Assembly: GCF_016862555.1 (NCBI RefSeq)
Contig: NZ_BONE01000005.1
Location: forward strand, 62,001-126,000
Direction: 5' to 3'
Source of the DNA: Asanoa siamensis
GTDB taxonomy: Bacteria > Actinomycetota > Actinomycetes > Mycobacteriales > Micromonosporaceae
Length of the DNA stretch: 64,000 bases
A program made the position numbers and the translations under genes. Below are positions 59,801 through 64,000 of this stretch, one piece after another (position 1 is the first letter of the stretch; each line of letters begins with the position of its first letter). A model generated the notes under the pieces. That model had not been told where the DNA came from, searched no databases, and saw nothing but the letters and a program-made list of their open reading frames with translations.

Positions 59801-61456
59801 TCACCCGACCTCGCCTTCGCCGTCGGCCGATCGCCGGCCACCGCGCCCTGCCGGGACAGCGTCACCCACCGGGCGCTCCTCCACGACCCCGGTCCCACCG
59901 GAACGCGGCTCCGCGACGGCTTCCGCATCATGCGCGCCGTCAGCGGGGCCACCCGCGGACCCGCTGTCCGGCTCCGCCGCCGGTCCGCCGCCTCCGCGCG
60001 CCGCGCCCTCGCGGGCAGGCCCACCGTCCGCCGAATCGCCAGGACGCGCCGGCCCGCCGTTCTCGCCGCCCCTGCGCCCGCGCTCGCCGCGGACGATCCG
60101 CCGGATGGTCGGCAGCCGCATGCCCACCGCGCGCTCGTCGCCGTGGTCGCCGGGCTGGTAGTAGTCGACGCCGACGAGCCCGTCCGGCGGGTACTGCTGG
60201 GTGAGCACACCGCGCGGGTCGTCGTGCGGATAGCGGTAGCCCTTGCCGTGGCCGAGCCCCTTGGCGCCCTGGTAGTGCGCGTCCCGCAGGTGCTGGGGCA
60301 CGCGACCGCCCTTGCCGGCGCGTACATCCGCGAGTGCCTGACCGATCGCGGTCGTCGCGCTGTTGGACTTGGGCGCCGTGGCCATGTGGATCACGGCCTG
60401 GGCGAGGTTGAGCTGCACCTCGGGCAGGCCGACGTATTCCACGGCGTGCGCGGTCGCGGTCGCCACCGACAGCGCGGTCGGGTCGGCCATGCCGATGTCC
60501 TCGCTGGCGAAGATGACGATGCGCCGGGCGATGAACCGGGCGTCCTCGCCGGCCACCAGCATCCGCGCCAGGTAGTGCAGCGAGGCGTCCACATCGGAGC
60601 CCCGCATGCTCTTGATGAACGCGCTGATCACGTCGTAGTGCTCGTCGCCGTCCCGGTCGTACCGCACCGCCGCGACGTCCACGGCCTGCTCGGCGGTCTC
60701 CAGGTCGATCTCGGTGGCGCCGCGGGCCAGCGCCGACCCGGCCGCCGCCTCGAGGGCGGTCAGCGCCTTGCGGACGTCGCCTGACGCGAGGCGTACCAGA
60801 TGATCTTCTGCTTCCGTACTGAGCGTGACCTGCCCGTCGAGCCCGCGCTCGTCGGCGACCGCCCGGCGCACGAGCCCCCGCACCGCCGCCTCGTCGAGCG
60901 GCTGCAAGGTCAACAGCACACAACGGGACAGAAGCGGGGAAATCACCGAGAAGTACGGGTTTTCGGTCGTCGCCGCCAGCAGCGTCACCGTGCGGTCCTC
61001 GACGGCCGCGAGCAGCGAGTCCTGCTGTGTCTTGGAGAACCGGTGCACCTCGTCGATGAACAGGACGGTCGGCGGCCCACCGGCCCGACGCTGCCGGCGC
61101 GCGGTGTCGATCACGGCGCGCACGTCCTTGACGCCCGCGTTGAGCGCCGACATCGCCACGAACCGGCGGTCACTCGCCTGGGCGACGAGGTGCGCGATCG
61201 TGGTCTTCCCGCTGCCCGGCGGCCCCCACAGGATCACCGAGAGTGGCGTCGCTCCCGTCACCAGTTGACGCAGCGGCGCACCCGGCGCGAGCAGGTGGCC
61301 CTGGCCGACCAGCTCGTCGATCGTCCGGGGCCGCATGCGCACCGGCAGCGGCGCGTCGGCACCCGGCGCCGCGAAGCCGTCACCGCCGGCGGTGTGCGCG
61401 GGCGCGGTGCGCGCTCCGCCACCGTCGGTGAACGAGAAAAGAGCGTCGGGCTCCAT
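59801..61456 (-). CDS. rarA: Replication-associated recombination protein A (RarA/MgsA)
   Basis: 551 residues from the ATG at 61456. The AAA+ core has Walker [10 protein letters not shown], Walker [11 protein letters not shown], sensor residues TTENPYF and the arginine-finger region LLSRCVLL. The MgsA C-terminal tetramer domain (about 280-450) is complete ([15 protein letters not shown]...[18 protein letters not shown]). The last 95 residues are a Gly/Glu/Ala-rich disordered tail not typical of RarA. It acts at stalled forks. It is the usual neighbour of alaS and aspS in actinobacteria. Confidence 0.95.
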   Translation of the reverse strand: MEPDALFSFTDGGGARTAPAHTAGGDGFAAPGADAPLPVRMRPRTIDELVGQGHLLAPGAPLRQLVTGATPLSVILWGPPGSGKTTIAHLVAQASDRRFVAMSALNAGVKDVRAVIDTARRQRRAGGPPTVLFIDEVHRFSKTQQDSLLAAVEDRTVTLLAATTENPYFSVISPLLSRCVLLTLQPLDEAAVRGLVRRAVADERGLDGQVTLSTEAEDHLVRLASGDVRKALTALEAAAGSALARGATEIDLETAEQAVDVAAVRYDRDGDEHYDVISAFIKSMRGSDVDASLHYLARMLVAGEDARFIARRIVIFASEDIGMADPTALSVATATAHAVEYVGLPEVQLNLAQAVIHMATAPKSNSATTAIGQALADVRAGKGGRVPQHLRDAHYQGAKGLGHGKGYRYPHDDPRGVLTQQYPPDGLVGVDYYQPGDHGDERAVGMRLPTIRRIVRGERGRRGGENGGPARPGDSADGGPAREGAARGGGGPAAEPDSGSAGGPADGAHDAEAVAEPRSGGTGVVEERPVGDAVPAGRGGRRSADGEGEVG

Positions 61457-61493
61457 CAGGAAGACACTACCGGCCGGGCCGCAGGTGCCGGAA

Positions 61494-61545
61494 ATGCGAA
61501 GAACCCTGCACCCGACCGGCGGGCGGAGGGTTCTTCGCATTTTTG
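61494..61545. terminator. Long hairpin between the small membrane protein gene and rarA
   Basis: ATGCGAAGAACCCT (61494-61507) and AGGGTTCTTCGCAT (61527-61540) are perfect 14-bp arms with a 19-nt GC-rich loop. A TTTTT run follows on the plus strand; on the minus strand only TTTCC follows. It separates the 61591-61806 gene from rarA and would stop its transcript. Confidence 0.8.
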
Positions 61546-61564
61546 TACGGGGGTCGCGCGGCCC

Positions 61565-61596
61565 GTTCAGCCGTTCGGCCGTTCAGCCGTTCAGCC
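61565..61596. repeat. 8-bp tandem repeat, four copies
   Basis: GTTCAGCC repeated four times, the second copy as GTTCGGCC. It overlaps the stop codon region of the small membrane protein gene that ends at 61591. A microsatellite-scale array. Confidence 0.85.
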
Positions 61597-61806
61597 GCGA
61601 CCCGGGCGGCGACCGTAGAACCGGCGGCCGGACCCGGTGCCGGCCCGCGGGCCGCTGCCGATGCCGGCGAGGTAGAGGGCGGTCAGGAGCAGCCCGATGA
61701 GTACGAGGGTGTGCCAATTGAACAGGTCCGGCGCACCCAGGTCGGTGTTGAACAGGTCGAGGAGCAGGGCGAAACCGAAGACGATGGCCGCGGCGATGGC
61801 GAGCAT
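61591..61806 (-). CDS. Small two-helix membrane protein
   Basis: 71 residues. Helices at about 2-18 and 29-48 are joined by a short acidic loop (FNTDLGAPDLFNW). The tail is basic Gly/Arg-rich. GGAGG lies 7 bp upstream of the ATG. No family recognised. Confidence 0.75.
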   Translation of the reverse strand: MLAIAAAIVFGFALLLDLFNTDLGAPDLFNWHTLVLIGLLLTALYLAGIGSGPRAGTGSGRRFYGRRPGRG

Positions 61807-61914
61807 CTCTATCCTCCTGAAAGGGGCTCCGCCCGAGGGGTTCGAGCGGTGGCGGGGTCAATACCCAGTCGGGTCCGCGGGCAATCTCGACGATCGATCA
61901 GCTACGTTGCGGGC

Positions 61915-62601
61915 ATGCTCGAGCCCCTCGCCGACCGCGCCGCCGTCCTGGCGGCGACGGGCGCGCACCCCTACGCCCGCCTGACCGCGGGCGAGGACGG
62001 TGCCGGCGTACGGGACGGGTCCACTGTGGTCTGGGTCACGCGCGGCGGTTCGACGGTCTGCGCACTCGGCGACGCGGCGACCGCGCTGCGCGTGGCGGCG
62101 TCGTCGCCCGCGGTGCGCTGGTGGCACCTGCCCCGCCTGGCCGGCGACACCCCGGTGGCGGCCCAGACCCGCGACGAATGGGACTTCCGCTGGACGACGA
62201 CTCCCCCGCCTGTCCGTACGGGTGAGGATCTCGCCGGCCCGGTCTCCGACGACGCGGGGATCTCGGCGTTGCTGGACGCGGCCTTTCCCAGCACGATGAC
62301 GCGGCCGGGCGACCCGCGAATCCGGTCGTGGTGGGCGATCCGGGACGGCGGGCGGATCGTCGCCTGCGCGGCGGACCGCAGCCGGGGCGGGGTGGGTTTC
62401 CTGGCGGGAATCGCGGTGCACCCGGACGCACGCGGTCGCGGTTTGGGGGCGGCACTGACGGCGGCCCTGACTCGGCAGTTGGTGGCGGAGTTCGGCGTCG
62501 CGGCCCTGGGCGTGATGAGCGACAACTCGGTGGCGAACGGGATGTACGAGTCGCTCGGCTACACGGCCTCGATCCCGCGCACGTCGGTCGGCCTGGCGTA
62601 G
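61915..62601 (+). CDS. GNAT family N-acetyltransferase
   Basis: 228 residues from the ATG at 61915. The acetyl-CoA loop is [22 protein letters not shown] (motif V..RGRGLG), followed by GVMSDNSVANGMYESLGY, the usual C-terminal GNAT elements. The N-terminal 100 residues are an unrecognised domain. The substrate is unknown. It is divergent from the small membrane protein gene. Confidence 0.88.
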   Translation: MLEPLADRAAVLAATGAHPYARLTAGEDGAGVRDGSTVVWVTRGGSTVCALGDAATALRVAASSPAVRWWHLPRLAGDTPVAAQTRDEWDFRWTTTPPPVRTGEDLAGPVSDDAGISALLDAAFPSTMTRPGDPRIRSWWAIRDGGRIVACAADRSRGGVGFLAGIAVHPDARGRGLGAALTAALTRQLVAEFGVAALGVMSDNSVANGMYESLGYTASIPRTSVGLA

Positions 62602-62806
62602 CGGAATCCCGTTCGCGGGCCGGGGTTGCCGGTCTCGTCTCGGGCGGCGGTCCGCCAGGGCTGGCGTCCATGGTGGAGCGACGGCAGCGCCGGGGTCCCT
62701 CCTGGTCGTGTGGCCCGCGCATCAGCAAGCACGCGCCCGACGGTCCGGCACCCCGCCTGGACTCCTTGCCACACGCATGTGGGGGTCCCCACCCGCCCTG
62801 ACGGCC

Positions 62807-62975
62807 GCGACCGCCTCGCGGTCCCGAACCCCGGACCGGACGCCGGCACGCGTCGGTGCGACCGCCTCGCAGCCCCGCACCCGAGCCGGCCACCCGCACG
62901 CGGTGCGACCGCCTCGCGGTCCCGCACCCGGGCCGGCCGCCGTCGCGCGTCGGTGCGGGTGTCCGGGCGCTGCGC
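62807..62975. repeat. About 50-bp degenerate tandem repeat in a 374-bp gene-free gap
   Basis: GCGACCGCC occurs at 62807, 62858 and 62905, with a decayed copy near 62956; unit lengths are 51, 47 and 51 bp. The gap 62602-62975 lies between two convergent genes. Its first 200 bp show nothing recognisable. The unequal unit lengths argue against coding. Confidence 0.75.
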
Positions 62976-63803
62976 CTAATTCGCGGCCAGGACCTCGGCG
63001 GCCGGGCGGATGCGCGTTTTGAGGAGGTCGCGGGCGCGGGTCGTGTCGAGGATGACCGTGGCGGGGCGTAAAAGTCCCACCTCGGCCATGGTCGTCGTGT
63101 GTAAGACGGAGGTATCCCGGCCGTGGGCGCGGGCGACCAGCTCGCCCAGCTCGACCCGGCTCAGCGGTTCCGGCCCGGCGACGTTGAGCAGCCCCGCGTA
63201 GTCGCCCGCCGCCAACTCCAGGACCGCGGCGGCCAGGTCGCCGACCCCGATCGGCGTGCGGATCTGGTCGTGGAACAGGCGCACGCCGGAGTCGGGCCGC
63301 ATCGCGTCGAGACAGATGGCCACCTGGTTCGCGCGGGCGTCCGGCCCGATGATCAGGGAGCACCGGACCAGCGCGGCGTCCGGCGCGACCAGCCGCACGG
63401 CGGTCTCCGCCGCCGCCTTGGCCGCGCCGTAGTCGAACGACGGGCTCGGCGCGGCGTCGTCCCCGTACGGCTCCGGACGTCCACCGTGGACAGCGTCGCT
63501 GGAGACGTGCACCAGCCGCGCACCCACCCGGGCCGCCGCGGCCGCGACGTGCGCCGCCCCGTCGGCGGTCACCGCCCACTCGGCGTACGCGTAGGCCGCG
63601 TTGACCACCACCCGCGGCCGCACCTCGTCGACCAGCGCGTCCACCGCCGCCCGGTCGCGCACGTCGACCCGCCGCCAGCGCACGCCCGGCGCGTCACCGG
63701 GCGCCCGCTGGTAGCTCGCCGCCACCGCCGACCCGGCCGCGGCCGCCTGCCGGCACACCTCACCGCCGAGGTAGCCGCTGCCGCCGACGACCAGCATCGT
63801 CAC
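62976..63803 (-). CDS. NAD(P)-dependent sugar-nucleotide reductase/epimerase-like protein (RmlD type)
   Basis: 275 residues from the GTG at 63803 (an ATG two codons later is equally possible). The Rossmann motif VVGGSGYLGGEV, HVSSDAVHGGRPEPYGDDA (in the RmlD manner) and catalytic FDYGAAKAAAE (YxxxK) are present. dTDP-4-dehydrorhamnose reductase is the named relative, but no rml genes are near and the substrate is open. It lies 19 bp downstream of aspS on the same strand. Confidence 0.88.
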   Translation of the reverse strand: MTMLVVGGSGYLGGEVCRQAAAAGSAVAASYQRAPGDAPGVRWRRVDVRDRAAVDALVDEVRPRVVVNAAYAYAEWAVTADGAAHVAAAAARVGARLVHVSSDAVHGGRPEPYGDDAAPSPSFDYGAAKAAAETAVRLVAPDAALVRCSLIIGPDARANQVAICLDAMRPDSGVRLFHDQIRTPIGVGDLAAAVLELAAGDYAGLLNVAGPEPLSRVELGELVARAHGRDTSVLHTTTMAEVGLLRPATVILDTTRARDLLKTRIRPAAEVLAAN

Positions 63804-63822
63804 CGCGCGGCCGCCGGCCCAC

Positions 63823-64000
63823 TCACGGCGTGTGCTCGACCGGAGCCGCGACGCCCGCGGTGCCGGCGTGCGCCGCCGCGGCCGGCTTCGGCTTGGCGTC
63901 GATGCCGGCCTCGAGCCGCTGCTGCGGCGTGATCGGCGTCGGCGCGCTGGTCAGCGGGTCGTAGCCACCGCGCGTCTTGGGGAACGCGATGACCTCGCGG
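63823..64000 (-). CDS. aspS: Aspartyl-tRNA synthetase, C-terminal end (partial)
   Basis: The minus strand is open from the window edge to a TGA at 63823-63825, giving 58 residues. They begin [20 protein letters not shown], the conserved end of bacterial AspRS after the last class II motif, and continue [16 protein letters not shown]. An Ala/Pro-rich tail follows. The start lies outside the window. Its position next to rarA and alaS matches actinobacterial gene order. Confidence 0.88.
   Translation of the reverse strand, partial: REVIAFPKTRGGYDPLTSAPTPITPQQRLEAGIDAKPKPAAAAHAGTAGVAAPVEHTP

Overview
The window is chromosomal DNA of a very high-GC, GTG-start-rich actinomycete. It carries the developmental regulator BldD, the actinobacterial nucleoid protein mIHF, an actinobacterial-type PriA without helicase motifs, a MptB/GT87 mannosyltransferase pair and SigE-family ECF regulation. 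The rpoZ, mihF, bldD and pyr genes in this arrangement point to the Micromonosporaceae (inference from sequence character and synteny; no search was run). No rRNA, tRNA, CRISPR array, prophage or insertion sequence was recognised.

Region 1 (about 1-14,400) is accessory. It is a divergent, tightly packed catabolic-looking locus around an XRE-cupin regulator at 5114-5815. The leftward operon encodes an M24-fold protein, the alpha and beta subunits of a thiamine-diphosphate 2-oxoacid dehydrogenase E1 without visible E2/E3, a bicupin protein and a short-chain dehydrogenase. The rightward operon encodes two paralogous Tat-exported amidohydrolases and a branched-chain-amino-acid/amide-type ABC transporter whose second permease and first ATPase are fused. 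The M24 and SDR proteins both lack canonical catalytic residues. A 9-bp inverted repeat between the two arms is a likely operator. The substrate is unknown.

Region 2 (14,615-34,863, all minus strand) is a conserved housekeeping block. In order of transcription it is pyrR-pyrB-pyrC-carA-carB-pyrD-pyrF (UMP synthesis, overlapping genes, PyrR-binding RNA loop at the leader), then mihF-gmk-rpoZ-coaBC-metK, three small membrane proteins, and priA-def-fmt-rsmB. Departures from the usual are a degenerate P-loop in Gmk, a low-complexity insert in PyrD and an RGG-like repeat tail on RsmB.

Region 3 (35,000-50,000) has bldD (plus), then nusB-efp, two membrane mannosyltransferases, and an aromatic-amino-acid cluster (aroB, aroK-aroC, aroE). 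The aro cluster is interrupted by accessory genes: DinB, a kinase/ParB-like fusion, a WYL regulator with a divergent hydrolase, and a SigE-family sigma factor with its membrane partner.

Region 4 (48,320-64,000) has aroE-mltG-ruvX-alaS, small envelope proteins, a DUF948 protein, a 1768-residue Pro/Gly-rich repetitive membrane protein, rarA, a GNAT acetyltransferase, an RmlD-like reductase and the end of aspS. Several non-coding gaps, mostly between convergent genes, hold short GC-rich tandem repeats (periods about 18, 50, 60 and 79 bp).
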